A DNA stretch of 64,000 bases from Austropuccinia psidii (taxonomy: Eukaryota; Basidiomycota; Pucciniomycetes; Pucciniales; Sphaerophragmiaceae). Under the pieces are notes generated by a model. That model was not told where the DNA came from. It ran no database searches and saw only the letters and a program-made list of their open reading frames with translations. The position numbers and the translations under genes are program-made. Of this stretch, positions 44,039 through 56,582 are shown one piece after another. Location of the stretch: the NCBI GenBank assembly GCA_023105745.1, contig JALGQZ010000003.1, forward strand, positions 48,254,196 to 48,318,195, given 5' to 3'. Position 1 is the first letter of the stretch; the number at the start of each line of letters is the position of its first letter.

Positions 44039-45374
44039 ATGCCTGTTCAACATTCACCTCCGGCAAGACAGACAAGATCTCAGGCCAGAGCTCAAGCTGT
44101 TCACACTCCAACTCCAAGAGCTCCTCTAGCTGGCACCCCAGAAGTTCCTCAACTGAGGGCCCAATTAGACACAGGACCCAGCATGGAAGGAGCAGCACCA
44201 TCCAGGAAGGAAGGAAGAGGGCCAAGAAGATCATGTTCATTCTCAGGAGTAGTTGGCAGCTTTCCAGGACTTTCAAGGACCATTTCCAAAGGTCCAGGTG
44301 AAGATGGTGAAGAGGAGGAGGAGAATTCTGTGGAAGAGGAAGGGTCTGATGGTACTGAAGGTGCTCCTGCTCTGGTGGAAGCATCCCAAGGTACTGGAGG
44401 ACCAACTCTAGCCCAGTCTAATCAGCCTGTCTCTCATCAGTCTGAACCATCTTTATTGGCCATCATGCAGCAAATGACTCAAATTATGGCCAATCTTCAA
44501 GCAGCTTCATCTTCTGAAGCATCAAGACCACCAGCCTTCAAGACTCCATCTATGAAGGCACCGGAATGTTTTGATGGGACTCAGCCCTTCAAAGTTAAGT
44601 TTCATTCAGTCTTGTCAATTGATATTTCATAATGATCCAGCAAATTTCTCTCAAGACAGAAAGAAAGTTATCTATGCCACATCATTTCTTATTGGCAGGG
44701 CTGCAAAATGGGGTGAGCCTTATCTTTCCAATCTCACCAATCAAGATTCAAATTACCTTCTCAACTCTTGGAAACTGTTTGAATCCCAACTCTTCACTTG
44801 GTTTGGGGATCCGAATGAAGTCAGAAAAGCAGAAGCTGAGTTGGATTCTTTAAGAATGAAAGAAGGTGGGCATGTATCCTTATACATTGCTGATTTCAGA
44901 AGTTTAGTCTCAAAAATCGGGGATTGGGGTGAAAGAGCTCTCATCCATCATTTCAGGAAGGGATTGCAATCCAGGATTTTGGATCAATTGGCCTCCCATC
45001 CTTCAAGAATTGACTCTCTTCAAGACTTAATGGATGTTACCCTGGAACTTGATACCAGGTACCATGAGAGGAAAAATGAACAGAGTCATCATCAAGAGAA
45101 GAAGCCAGAAGCCTCAAAGTCAAGTTCTTCTCATCCTCAAAATTCTTCAAGCTCAAGTCAAAAGAAGAAGAAGCATTTTCAGAAGAGGGACAAGACCCAT
45201 TCTTCTTTGTTGAATAAGGACTTCAAGATCATGAATTATGAAAAGGAAAGAAGAATCAAGGATGGTCTTTGTACCTATTGTGGTGGGAATCATAGTCTTA
45301 AGTCTTGCTTCAAAAGACCTCAGAACAAGCTTACCCAACCGTCAGGCCAATTTCCCAGCCAGGGAAAAGCCTGA
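44039..45374 (+). pseudogene. Gypsy-2 gag, one frameshift
   Basis: Starts MPVQHSPPARQTRSQARAQ, a basic Ala/Pro-rich N-terminus, followed by an acidic stretch (GEDGEEEEENSVEEEGSDG) and the linker SLLAIMQQMTQIMANLQAA. The capsid domain begins at APECFDGTQPF; at about 44590-44600 a small deletion shifts the frame, and the domain continues as FIQSCQLIFHNDPANFSQDR. Further motifs: AEAELDSLRMKEGGHVSLYI, FRKGLQSRILDQLASHPSRI. The C-terminus has a Ser/Lys-rich segment and a knuckle-like CTYCGGNHSLKSC (CX2CX3HX4C). This gag resembles a family I associate with Austropuccinia psidii. Confidence 0.85.
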
Positions 45375-47128
45375 GTGAAGACCATGTTGTGTTCAATGGT
45401 CTTCACTGTTTTCCATCCAGGGAACAATGTTGCATTCTGAATACTGGTGTCAAGAATTCTCTTAAATTCTTTGTTTTTTCTTCTCTTTCTGATGTTTTTT
45501 ACAGTATTCTCATTGATTCTGGTGCTACCAACTCATTTATTGCAAAGCAGTTTGTTCACAAGTATTCATTGACTATGTCAGAACTTCCAGAGAAGATTCC
45601 CCTCATAATTTTAGGCATTTCTGAGTCTCCTTCTTTATTTGTGACTCACCATACTAAATATATGGTTGAGCTCCCTTCCTTCCCAAGCTTTGAATGGGAC
45701 TTTTTAGTCATTGATACTCCCAAGGGAGAAGACCTCATATTGGGCTTTGACTTTATTACTCATTTTAATCCGTTTATTGATTGGAGGCAAGGATTGATCA
45801 CCTTTAATTCTGATCATAAGGACTATAATCATCCTTCAATTTCTTTCAGTAATGACTTTTCATCTGCCAAATCTTGTGCAGCTCTGGTTGGTGATTCTAG
45901 AACACCATCATTTCCATCTTCTGTCCATATTCCTTCCCTTATATCCCATCATTCATTACTATTATCTAGAGATGAAGTTTTCAAAGAGATTCAAGATGTT
46001 GGACAAGATAATTCTGTATCTTCACTTCACCTCTTTTTTGGGAATATGGACCTTCTTCCCTCATATTACCATGACTCCCTGGAGGAGTTTTGGGATGAAG
46101 AGGAAGAGCCAGAAGAAATAGAAACCGTGATGAAGGTTTTTCCTTCTGTTTATCACCAATACTTGGATGTTTTTTCCAAGGTGAAAGCAGAGAAACTTCC
46201 TCCTCACCGTGCCTGTGGACATCATATCAAGCTGGAGGGGTCTCTACCTCCAGTTGGGGTGATCTACTCTTTATCAAACCAAGAGTCAGATACACTCAGG
46301 GCCTACATTTCAGAGAATGTAGAGAAAGTTTTCATCTGGCCAAGCTCCTCTTCTACAGGAGCACCTGTCCTTTTTGTCAAAAAGAAAGATGGTGGCCTCC
46401 GTTTGTGTGTTGTTTACCGCAAACTCAATGCTGTTACTAGGAAGAACAAGTATCCTGTTCTTCCTATGAATCAGCTTCTCACTGTTTTCAATGGTTCTTC
46501 TATCTTCTCCAATATTGATTTGTGTGGTGCATATAAACTTCTCAGAATCAAGGAAGGTGATGAACATTTGACTTGTTTTAAAACCAAATATGGTAGCTAT
46601 GAGTACTTGGTTATGCCATTTGGGCTTACCAATGCTCCGGCTTCTTTTCAAAATATTGTCAATGATATTTTTTATGATCTTCTTGATGTTTATGTTGTGG
46701 CTTATTTGAATGACATTATGGTCTTTTCCAAATCTGAGCAAGAACATGTCACTCATGTGTCCACTTTTCTTTCCAGACTCAGAGCCAATAACCTCTTTGC
46801 TAAGGCATCCAAATGCCTATTCCATGTTTCTAGTGTAGAGTATTTAGGTTATGTTGTTTCTTCTGAAGGCCTCAAGATGGACCAAGCAAAAGTCCAGCAA
46901 ATTCTCCTATGGCCACCTCCAAGAAACCTCAAGGCTCTTCAATCATTCCTTGGCTTTGCCAATTTCTACCGCCATTTCATCAAGAATTATTCAAAGAAAA
47001 CTAGTTCACTCACAAGTTTCCTCAAGAAAGATTCCCATTTTCCCCTCAATGAGGAAGCTCTTAGACAGTTTCATCAACTCAAAGAGGCATTCACCACTGC
47101 TCCAATCCTTCTCTACCCACCATTGTAG
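45305..47128 (+). pseudogene. Gypsy-2 protease and reverse transcriptase
   Basis: Overlaps the end of gag in another frame. The protease active site is ILIDSGATNSFIAK (45510-45550). RT follows after a long acidic linker: FPSVYHQYLDVFSKVKAEKL, PVLFVKKKDGGLRLCVVYRK (the usual CVDYRK has Val for Asp), SNIDLCGAYKLLRIKEGDE, YLVMPFGLTNAPASFQNIVN and AYLNDIMVFSKSE. In the last motif the catalytic YLDD is YLND (codons at 46703-46714), which should abolish polymerase activity. The connection FLGFANFYRHFIKNYSKK is intact. The frame ends at 47128 where a small deletion joins the connection to RNase H out of frame. Confidence 0.85.
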
Positions 47129-47496
47129 AGACTGATGCTTCCTATTATGCTTTGGGTGCTGTACTGAGTCAGGTCTCTGACTCAGGAAAACATCCCATTG
47201 CATTTCATAGCGGCAAGCCTCTCCCAGCTGAGCTTAATTATGAGATTCATGACAAGGAACTCCTTGGCATAGTCTGGGCTCTCAAGCGCTGGAGAGCTTT
47301 CCTTCTTTCAATTTCTTCCCCTTTTGAAGTTCTCACCGATAATTCATACCTTCAATCTTTTATTTCTTCCAAGATTCTCACTCGCCGCCAAGCCCGCTGG
47401 GCTGAATTTTTATCTGAATTCCATTTCTCAATCACTTACCGCCCTGGCCGCTTGGCCACCCTTCCAGATGCCTTGTCATGTCGGGACGACGTTTAA
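47105..47496 (+). pseudogene. Gypsy-2 RNase H
   Basis: Reads [40 protein letters not shown] and [14 protein letters not shown], the catalytic Asp and Glu residues of gypsy RNase H, then [16 protein letters not shown], the typical end. A frame change separates it from RT and a stop after RDDV separates it from integrase. Confidence 0.8.
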
Positions 47497-48690
47497 CCAG
47501 AGAGGGGGGAGGATTTCATCAGCAAGAATCCAATGAACTATCAGAAGATAATCAAGCAAGATGAGATTCAAGCCTCAAAGTTTTTTTCAGTCAAGGTGAA
47601 TTCATTTTCAAATTTGATTGATTCAATTCTGAAGGCAGTGTGGCAAGATTCTCAATAAAGAAGTGTCCTTGAAGATTTGGGTAAAGGTAAATCTGTCCAA
47701 GATTATTATCTTGATTCCTCTTCCAAACTTCTCCTTTTCAAAGATCGGGTGGTGGTCCCAAATGACCCCACAATTAAACTCAATATACTTCAAAAGCGGC
47801 ATGACTCTCCTCTAGCTGGACACCCTCGCCAAGAGAAGACTCTCAAACTTGTCAAGCAGGATTTCCACTGGTCCGGCATGACTCAATTTATCAAGGATTA
47901 TGTATCATCCTGTCAACAGTGCTCAAGAAACAAAAAAATTCATCACAAGAAGTTTGGACTCCTCAAGCCTCTTCCAATTCCAAGTGGTCCTTGGATTTGT
48001 CTTTCAGTGGATTTCATCACTCAATTGCCACTGTCCAATTCCTTTGATTGAATTTTAGTCATAGTGGACAGATTCTCAAAAATGGCAGTTTTTATTCCAA
48101 CAATTTCTTCAATCACTTCACTAGATTTGGCCCATTTATTCATCAAGAATATTTTCTCAAATCATGGCCTTCCTTCAAGCATTGTTAGTGATAGAGGTTC
48201 TCTTTTTTTTCTTCCTTCTGGACCAATCTTTGTCAGCAGCTCAAGATTTCAAGAGATCTGTCAACTGCTTATCATCCAGAAACTGATGAACAGACAGAGA
48301 TGGTAAATCAGATATTAGAACAGTACCTTTGGATGTATGTCAGTTATCATCAAGATGATTGGAACACCTGGCTCCCTCTGGCTGAATTTGCCTACAATAA
48401 CTCTGACCACTCTTCAACAAAACAATCACCGTTTTTCACTGTTCATGAAAGAGATCCACAATTTGACTCAGTTCACATCACTCAAGATACTCCTGCTGGC
48501 AATTTATCAACAAAAATCCAATCAGTACAGCAAGATGTCAAGAGAGAACTTGAAGTTGCCATAAACAGGTTTAAGAGGTATGCAGATAAAAGTAGAGCAA
48601 GTCCACCTGTTTTAAATCCTGGTGACATGGTATGGCTTTCCTCCAAGAACATCAAATCAACTAGACCCACCAAATAACTGTCTGAAAGAT
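47497..48690 (+). pseudogene. Gypsy-2 integrase
   Basis: Zinc finger of HHCC type: RHDSPLAGHPRQEKTL and SCQQCSRNKKIHHKKFG (47800-47960). Core: LSVDFITQLPLSNSFD with the first Asp, IVDRFSKMAVFIPT, SSIVSDRGSLFF with the second Asp, and AYHPETDEQTEMVNQ-like sequence near 48270-48310 with the Glu, split by a frameshift and a small deletion. Then YNNSDHSSTKQSPFFTVHER and INRFKRYADKSRASPP, the C-terminal part. At least two frame breaks and a stop at 48049-48051. Confidence 0.8.
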
Positions 48691-49060
48691 GGTTGGGTCC
48701 TTTTCCAATCTTGAAGAAAGTCTGCACTCATGCCTACCACCTCAAGCTCCCATCTCAATAGAAGTCCATCCACCCAGTCTTACATATTTCACTCTTAAAA
48801 CCAGTCAAGACATCCACAATCCCAAATCCGCATCAAGAGCCTCCTCCTCCAATTATCCTTGAAGAAGAAGAGGAATGGGAAGTCCCTCAAATACTGGACT
48901 CAAAGTTCAAGAGAGGAAAATTATGGTATCTGGTGTAATGGAAAGGTTTCAGTCAAGACCCAGAAAGATCCACTTGGGAACCAACCAAAAACCTCAACAA
49001 TTGTCCTGAACTTGTCAAAGATCTTCATTCATTATATCCTGACAAGCCTGGGCCCAATTC
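48691..49060 (+). pseudogene. Gypsy-2 integrase C-terminus and chromodomain
   Basis: After a stop at about 48675 the frame continues with a GPFPILKKV segment and SIHPVLHISLLKPVKT-like reading, then EEEEWEVPQILDSKFKRGK, LWYLV, a stop codon where chromodomains have Glu, WKGFSQDPERSTWEP and LVKDLHSLYPDKPGPN. The W-W-WEP pattern is that of a chromodomain, which in chromoviruses targets integration to modified histones. The premature stop truncates it. Confidence 0.75.
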
Positions 49061-49809
49061 TTCAAAAGCTTGATTCATTATGGTGCTTGGTGGGGAGAGG
49101 AATTACCAAAAGTAAGTCCCACTCCTGGTATGCACCTTTAGGGGTATTCTACTGTTCTTTTTGTTGTAAGCATCACCTTGGCCACTCTGTGAGCACTTTG
49201 CAATTTTGGACACAGATCTTGGAATGGCTTTCAACTTCATTTCCAATATTATGGCCATTTTCACTTGGGACAATGGGCCATTCACTTTTCAGTTCATTTC
49301 CAAGACTACCAAATTCAAATTCATTCCTTCAACAATGTTGTTTTCTTTTTATGGCACTGGAGGGAGTGGTAATTACCAAAAGTAAGCTCCTCTCCTGGTG
49401 TGCACTTCCCTGAGGGGTCTACAATCTTTCAAAACATCACCTTGGCCATTTTCAAAATAAATTGTCAACATTAGTGATCAAGGTTGGAACCTCCTCATAA
49501 TTCATCTCTCTTTTCTTTTCTTTTCTTATTTTCATTTTCATTCTTTATTTTTATTTTAATTTCATTTTAAATTTTCTTTTATCATGTCAATTATCACATC
49601 AAAAATCATGATTCATTTTAAAATTCAATTCAAATCATGAAGCCAATGTCAAAAGAAGATCAAGCAAGTCCTGCGTCAAATGTCAAATTTTCAATATCAG
49701 TTTGCAAATTGTTTATCTTAATAAGTCCCCTTGAATAACTCTCTCAAAATCTTTCCAATAGCCTCAACAGGCTTCACCTTGCATTGGTGCTCAGGAGCTC
49801 ACCATTTCA
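49061..49809. other. Gypsy-2 3' noncoding region
   Basis: No gene. It has an internal repeat of about 270 bp: AATTACCAAAAGTAAG with a following TCCTGGT...GCAC segment occurs near 49103 and 49371, each followed by CATCACCTTGGCCA. Readings here (48859-49413 frame) are a shifted chromodomain plus noncoding sequence. Confidence 0.6.
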
Positions 49810-49822
49810 AGGTGGGGGGTAC
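49810..49822 (+). other. Gypsy-2 polypurine tract
   Basis: AAGGTGGGGGGTA lies one base before the TGTCACAGCC start of the 3' LTR, as expected for the plus-strand primer. Confidence 0.75.
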
Positions 49823-51360
49823 TGTCACAGCCATGGCAATTCATCCCCTTGGACTTCAATATGGCATATTTATGCCACATCCAATATATGGCAATTTGGC
49901 CATACCCATAAATCATTGGCTAAATTGGCCATCTCACCTCATTTGGCCTTTTATGGCCATTTCATCATCTGGGCCCAACTTGGGTCCTTCACTGTCATCA
50001 GGCCTTTCCTGGCCTTTCCCTACTTTTGGGCAATTTGGGTATTCCCTAGTCAACAGGGGAAATACAGCCCAAGAAGCTGTATTTGGCGTTAAATACAGTT
50101 TCTGCGCATTTGGGCACTTTTGTGCATTTTGTGTATTTGCACATTTTTGCGCACTTTGCACAAATACAGTTTTAAGGCTGTATGAGCTGTATTTGGCCAA
50201 AGACCCAAAAATGGCCAAATACCTCAAGAGACACTCTGACACCTCTGAAGCCCTCCACAACCAAATTTCACCAATATCCTCCTGGCATCATCTCTAAAGA
50301 CTTATGGCCATTTTCAACCTCCAATAACCAAAATGCCATATATGGTGTTATACACCATTATGCATCTTTTTTTAGCAGAAATCCACTGCCGGCAATATCA
50401 TCTGGTTATTTCAACCTCCCATAATGCTATCCAGTCCCGTCATCAAGAGGATTCATCAAGGCTCAAGGGCAAGTGTCAAAACATCAAATACCAATGACAC
50501 CATCAAGCAGTCATTGGTTATTCTCACTCCAAGTATTCCTTCCAAGGGAATACTGTCAATTCATTCTCAAGGTTTATTTAAGAGGCAGTGCCAAAAGGAG
50601 CTGTCAAGTGTCAAAGCTCCACTCAATCCATCTTGGCAACCACCTTCATTTCAATACAGTCTGGATCCATCAAGAACTGTATTTCATTTTCAAGTGTGGG
50701 AAATTCATTCAACCCATTTCAATTTCAATATTAGCCAGCTGTATCAGTTCCCAAAACAATCAATACAGCCTCAAGGATCAATACAGATCGGTTTTCAGCC
50801 TGAAGAACTCAAGCTCCCAACTTTTCACATATACTGGCTACCCTTTCCACCCTGGAGGGTTTTCCCCCAGTTAATTAATATACTTTGATTTATTTTTATC
50901 TTCATTTCCTTTTCATTTTAGTTAAGCAAATACTGATATTATTAAGTCAGTCATTTAGCACTTTTCTCTTATTCTTTCCTCACCTGTCAATGGATATTTG
51001 GTGGTCATATCCTTACTAATTCCATTGTTCATTTTTGGCAGGTTGAAACAGTGATTAAGGACTTACTTGGTTGGCTCTTTGGCCATTTGGCTTCCCTTTC
51101 CTCTTATTGCATCTCATCTTGTACCTGAATATCTTTTAGAGGAATTCATTCTTATTATTTTTATTCTTTATTCTTTTGGAGTCTTCCAAGTGAGTTCCCT
51201 GATTGCTGAGTGCCAGGCCACTCTTGTATTTCTGTCCAAGAGCTCCTGTGACATTATATTAATTAACTCATGATTTATTTTAATTCTGTTCATTCTTTCC
51301 TTATAATTTCATTCACTCATTTCATCAAAATTATGATTCTTTTACGCTTATGAACTTAAT
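49823..51360 (+). repeat. Gypsy-2 3' LTR (1538 bp)
   Basis: Aligns with 41811-43375 throughout, with scattered substitutions (a few percent by eye) and a 27-bp shorter GCGCATTT array. Ends CTTATGAACTTAAT. Open readings in it (49731-50297, 50424-50888) repeat those in the other LTR and are not genes. Confidence 0.85.
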
Positions 51361-53387
51361 ACAGGAAACTGACTCAATGAAATGACTGACTAAATTAGAA
51401 AGATATAAACAGTACTTATAAGTGATTAAGGAGGTTTAGACATGAAATAATAGAAACTTTCAGCATTAGTGAGCTTCAAGACTAAAAATGTCTATTGAAG
51501 AGGTAGGACAGTGGATGATAACCTAACTAACTATATCAGATTGTGCTAAAATATTTCTTGGTGGTAGTCAATGTGAGCCTTTGAGATATGACCACATATC
51601 CAACAAGGTCACAAAAAGACTTTACAATACTTCTTTCAATAATACAAACTGAAATTATCATCTTAAAATAAGTAAAAATGCTTTAAAAAAGCATAAAATC
51701 TGCAATATCTCAGAAACCAATGAATCAAAATGTGAGCAAAACTGTAAAATCTTATTCTCCATGAGAAACTTAATATATAAAATGTTTATGTCATATCTGA
51801 AATGTTAATACTTTCTGATATAACCTGAATATATGCACTTTTATGATCAGCACATATATTCATGATTTTCAGCTCATATATTTTGAACTTTTTTATAATG
51901 GGGAGTTGAACAAAGAATAATGTTAACACATGATTTCTATAATAATACAGATATAAATTTTCTTTGGAAAGCTATAAAACAGGTTATAAAACACAAGGGT
52001 CCATTGAACAAAATAGTTATAGCTGTTGACCACTTTGTTTTTAAAGTGTTCCAAACTTAAAAAAGTATAAATTAGGATTCTACTAGCTCATATGTGAATA
52101 AGAATGTAATTTTCATAATTATATTTAAGGTATACCCCCTTGTAAAGGTGGTTTGAAGTTTGAAATTGTAAATTTTAACAGAAAAGATGAGCTACAAGAA
52201 AAATCATTGAAAATAGATTTTTAATTATGTAATAAAATAATTTGGAAATCTTAGTAATTGAATTTCAAGCTATCATAGCTCACTCTTTTAATGGATATAT
52301 CATTTATGTCTTAAACTTCATCAATGATCAAAGTTAAAGCTTAAAATTGATCATTTATGGTCACTCACTGTAATGATATTTGAAGTTTGACAGCTTTATA
52401 AGCTATAACATTGGTTAATACTAGTGCATTATGATTCAAAATAATAAAATTCACAAATCTTAGACTTCTTCCAAGCCTATTATGTCAGTAAACTTAGAGT
52501 TACAGTGATAACTCTAAGTGATGGTCCCACAATGAGATAAGATGGTTTGATTATGATTTAATCATAACTAAACCTTAAAATACTGATAAATTCCAATGGA
52601 TACCAGTAAATTTCCTCTATAAGCCTTCTCGACCCCAGGAGGGAGGGATTTAATATAAATTGAGCTCTTTTTCCTGTATTTCCCTCTAATACACATCAAA
52701 AACATTGAATATATTCAATCCAAAGGTAATAACCTTCTTCTTCTCATATAACCCTATTATATCATTAAAAGCTCAAGCTCATATTTACAGTCCTCATGAA
52801 TTTTGACATTGTTACACCAATACTTAATTCCTTTTGTTAAATTCTCTCTAAAATCTCTAATTATACATAAAATCAATAATATTTTTAATTTCTTCTATTT
52901 TTATTTGTAAACACAATTCGAATAAGTTTTATTCTCATTATTTGGACTCAATTTATTCAATATTATTATATCAAGTGTTAAAAGTAGTTTATTTCTCTTT
53001 TTATAATAATTTCTCTTTATTATTGTCCTTAATAATTTTTTATGAATATAAATAGTATATATGTTAATATACAAATTTAATATTAGTAATATTATTGTTA
53101 CCCTTTTTTTTATTAATAAAGAACAATTTTTCATGGATTTATTATTTTTTCAAACAATCACAAATTGCAATAAATATATCAATTATTAAATATCAATATA
53201 TTTATTTTTATTATATCATTTTTCTATAATATGATTTATAGTCTTATATTTATTTAATAATATAAAGGATTTTTACACCATAATCATAATAATTCTTTAT
53301 CTTACTTATCACAGAAATATGGACATTCAGAGTACCATAAGTAAGATATTAGTAATATTTACTTATTTTTTGATAGTCAAACCATTT
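51361..53387 (+). repeat. AT-rich LTR-like copy L1
   Basis: Aligns from about 51571 with 58093-60111: shared GTGAGCCTTTGAGATATGAC, GTTGACCACTTTGTT, GGAGGGAGG...TATAAATTGAGCTCTTTTT and an end at GATAGTCAAACC. No gene. It directly follows Gypsy-2 and could be the displaced remainder of the LTR in which Gypsy-2 landed. Confidence 0.65.
52651..52660 (+). promoter_or_regulatory. TATA box of LTR copy L1
   Basis: TAATATAAAT followed by TGAGCTCTTTTT and, 45 bases later, CACATCAAAAAC. The same arrangement occurs at 59361 and, inverted, at 54861. Confidence 0.55.
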
Positions 53388-54140
53388 CAATTTCAACTCA
53401 TTCACCCCTTACCTAAAATTTTCATTTTGGTTAATATTATGTTTCTCTGGTGAATCTTCATCATCACACCAATACTCCCACTTATTTTCAATTTCTGCAC
53501 ATGAGCTATGTAAGCTCACATATGCAACCGCCCAATGTAAAAAACACTACACCTCTTGATCATTGTGCATTTGATTATTTGGTTACCTAAGGGAATACCA
53601 TTTTCCCTTCAAGATACCAATTGTATTACAAATTCAAACTCTTGATCTTGAAATGCAAAGGTTTCCCTTTTAGTTTTTATTTTTATTTTTCATTGTCATG
53701 AGCCATAGCTCCTTTGTAGTCTGGTACAATATACATAGAGCTGGGATAAGAAGAATCTGAAAGAAATTATTAATTGTTTGCATAAAAAATGTGTGGTTAT
53801 TGTTCTATTTTCATATTTTGATACACATTCTTATCATGTATGGAGCCACAAAATCCAATATGCAATTGGACAAGCTCTTTCTTTTTTTCAAAAAACTGGC
53901 TAATGTGACACCAAGTTTTTATTATAATGTCTAAGTGCATCTATCAACATATAGGTCAACTGTGCTCATGTAAATTTTTAATGACATGCCTTTTTTGATC
54001 AAGATATGCTTCATCATCATTGAATGGTCTCTGTCAGAAGCCTATCAAACTCACATTAATAAATGCAATGCAGCCATGGAATTCTTTTCATTGCATAAAA
54101 GATGAGTATTGAGATCTTTTGTTGGAATAGGGTCACTTCA
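53388..54140. other. AT-rich, no gene assigned
   Basis: Between L1 and the inverted L2. Some minus-strand stretches are open for short distances but I cannot assign them to a family. Confidence 0.4.
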
Positions 54141-56570
54141 TGTAAGGTTTGAATATGAAACAATAAGTCAATATTACTAATAATTTACTTATTGTACTCC
54201 AAATTTCCTAATAATAATGAATAACTAGGTTTGAAATAAATGTAATAATAAGATATTCTTAGAACTATTGTGTAAAATATATGAGATCATTTATAAATAA
54301 GAAATAATACCATTCATATCATATAAATAATACCACAAAATGAATAAATTATGGCAATTTATTCTTTTTACCAATCAATAAATAATACTTGTCCAAAAAA
54401 CATTTCATAATAAATAATAGCTTATGACTAAGATATTATCCTTATTAAAGTCTATAAATCAATATAAATATTATTTCTATTGATAAAGGATAAATCCATA
54501 GAGAAATTAAGAAAAAAATATTATTATAAGATAAAAATAACTTACTTTTAATACTTAGTATAGTGATTTCAAGTTGCTTTATACTTAAAGAAGTAATTAC
54601 AACTTATTTATAATTCAGTTACAAAAAAGGATAGAGAAATACTATTTTCACTATTTTACATGGATTTTTATATTTTAGGAGAATTTAACAAATAATAATA
54701 GAATATTTATTTACTCATGTTAATTTAAGCTATTACTGAAATATAGTGCTTTCATATTTTTTACTATAAGAGTTAAATTTAGAAGAAGAAAGTGTATTAC
54801 CTTTTTATTTAATATATATCATATTTGATGCATCTGATGGGAAAACAGAGGGAGAGGGGGTCTTTATATAGTAAAGATACATCCTAAACAAAGTACTTTA
54901 ATTCTATCAACTGGAATTGATCAATACTCTGAGATTTATGCATGATTAAATCATTATTAAAATTTTTTTATCTCATTATCATTCCATATTTTAGAGCTAT
55001 AGCTATAACTCTATTTTTCTGAAATGATAAGCTTGGAAAATGATTTAATGTTGTTTATTAGGGTATTTTTAATAATGAAATACCAACTGCCACCAGTTGT
55101 ATTTCCTATAAAACTATTGAGCTTAAATTAAGATTACAGTTAAAGATCAAAAATGATCATTTTTAAGCTTTAACGTTTAGCATCAACAGCTTTCAGCTCT
55201 TTCATGTAACTGAAATTCAGAAATTGAATTCTGATATATCGGAATCTTATTACTACACTGAGAAGAGGATTTCATTACATCATAAAAACTCTATTTTTGA
55301 TTATGTTTCTTTTGATTCATTTTTTATGTTGAATTTTGCTATTTTGGACTTTTAACTATGATTTCCTAGGGTGATATCCTAAATATCATGATAAGAAGTA
55401 TTTCATTCTTGATTTATGAGCTATAAAGAACTGAATATCTACTTAAACTTAAGTTTGGACCCCTTTTAGTATCACTTGGTCACTTTCTCTTTATTATTCA
55501 TAACCTTCTTTATAGCTCATTAAATAAAGCCTAAACATTTATGTTTTAAGTTACTCTGTGGAAGCTTTGATTTTGGATCATGTCTTTACTATACATATTT
55601 GAAAATAAATGAGCTAAAAACCATCAATATATTCACTTATCATAAAAGTGTATACATCTAGGTATCTCAGTAAGAATTGGGCTTGAAGGTATTACATAAC
55701 GTAGTCATATATGTTGGTTTGAATGAGAAATCCATAGGCTCATTTCATTTCAAATTTTTATACATTGGTGTCTGAAATAATCAAGGATTTATTCCTTTTT
55801 ATGGTGTTTCTTCTGATTTTAATGGATTTTAAGAATTCAGTTTCAATTACTATTATTAAAATAATTTTATGATATTTTTTGTAACATTTTTAGACCTTTC
55901 GTGGTATATCAAAGGCTCAAAATGTATGAATTTTTGTTTGAAATTTACTAAGAATTAACTATACAATGAGTATATAATATCATAGCCAATTGAATAACCA
56001 TAAGGAATTGAAAACTTTACAAATGATTCACAATGACCATTTGAGCCCAATCACTATAGATAAATGGCTATATTAATCAATTTATACTTTTACTTAAAGC
56101 TGGAGGAATTTCTCAATATTGGAACTGATCCTCCAAGCAATATGTGTGTTTTTGATCTTTGTTTGAATTTATCAGGTTTAAAGCTTTCAAGTCATTTTTT
56201 TGATGGTTCTGGACTTAATTTGTAGGACCTGATATATTTTATTCCATACATTTCTTCTTCGATTTCAGAGTCTGTCTCATTTTCAAATTCCTAAATGTGA
56301 TGTAATTCCATTAGATCCTCAAAGAGTTCTTAAAAGGTTCTTTTCCTGGGAATTTTTTTTGGATAAAGAGAGTTAAATGGATGGAAAATGATTTTTTAAT
56401 TGAAAGAAAAATGGATGTGTGAGAAGATGACTTGAAAAATGCAATATATAAAGCTCAGTTTATTCAAGAATATTTGATAGAGCAATTCATAAAATAAGAA
56501 TTTGATTAGTTACTTGAAAGCCTTTGTTCTTGGTCCCTCAAATGCTGCTGCTAATTTGGTATTTCATTTG
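54141..56570 (-). repeat. AT-rich LTR-like copy L2, inverted
   Basis: On the minus strand it ends CAAACCTTACA at 54141, the same end as the Gypsy-4 LTR at 60116, preceded by AGTACAATAAGTAA. Further in, minus-strand AGAGTTTTTATGATGTAATG (near 55280) parallels 58933-58952. More diverged than L1 and L3. Its far border is uncertain. Confidence 0.6.
54861..54870 (-). promoter_or_regulatory. TATA box of inverted copy L2
   Basis: Minus strand TATATAAAGA, then a pyrimidine-rich stretch and GATGCATCAAA, parallel to the L1 and L3 promoters. Confidence 0.45.
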
Positions 56571-56582
56571 AAAAATCCCAAA

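Larger units (their letters stand above)
41811..51360 (+). mobile_element. Gypsy-2, chromodomain Ty3/gypsy retrotransposon
   Basis: Full-length plus-strand element of 9550 bp: LTR, gag, protease, RT, RNase H, integrase with HHCC finger, chromodomain-like end, purine tract, LTR. A possible 4-bp target duplication, ACAG, lies at 41807-41810 and 51361-51364. The LTRs are very similar, so insertion is fairly recent, yet gag and pol carry several frameshifts, a stop in the chromodomain and a changed RT catalytic residue. It would need help in trans. Confidence 0.85.

Noticed and set aside
52901..53134. Minus-strand reading of 77 codons rich in Ile, Lys, Asn
   Set aside because: Composition is that of AT-rich noncoding LTR sequence; no counterpart in the aligned copy L3.
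53388..54140. Possible minus-strand copia RNase H remnant
   Set aside because: Short readings in several frames vaguely suggest it, but no conserved motif could be confirmed.
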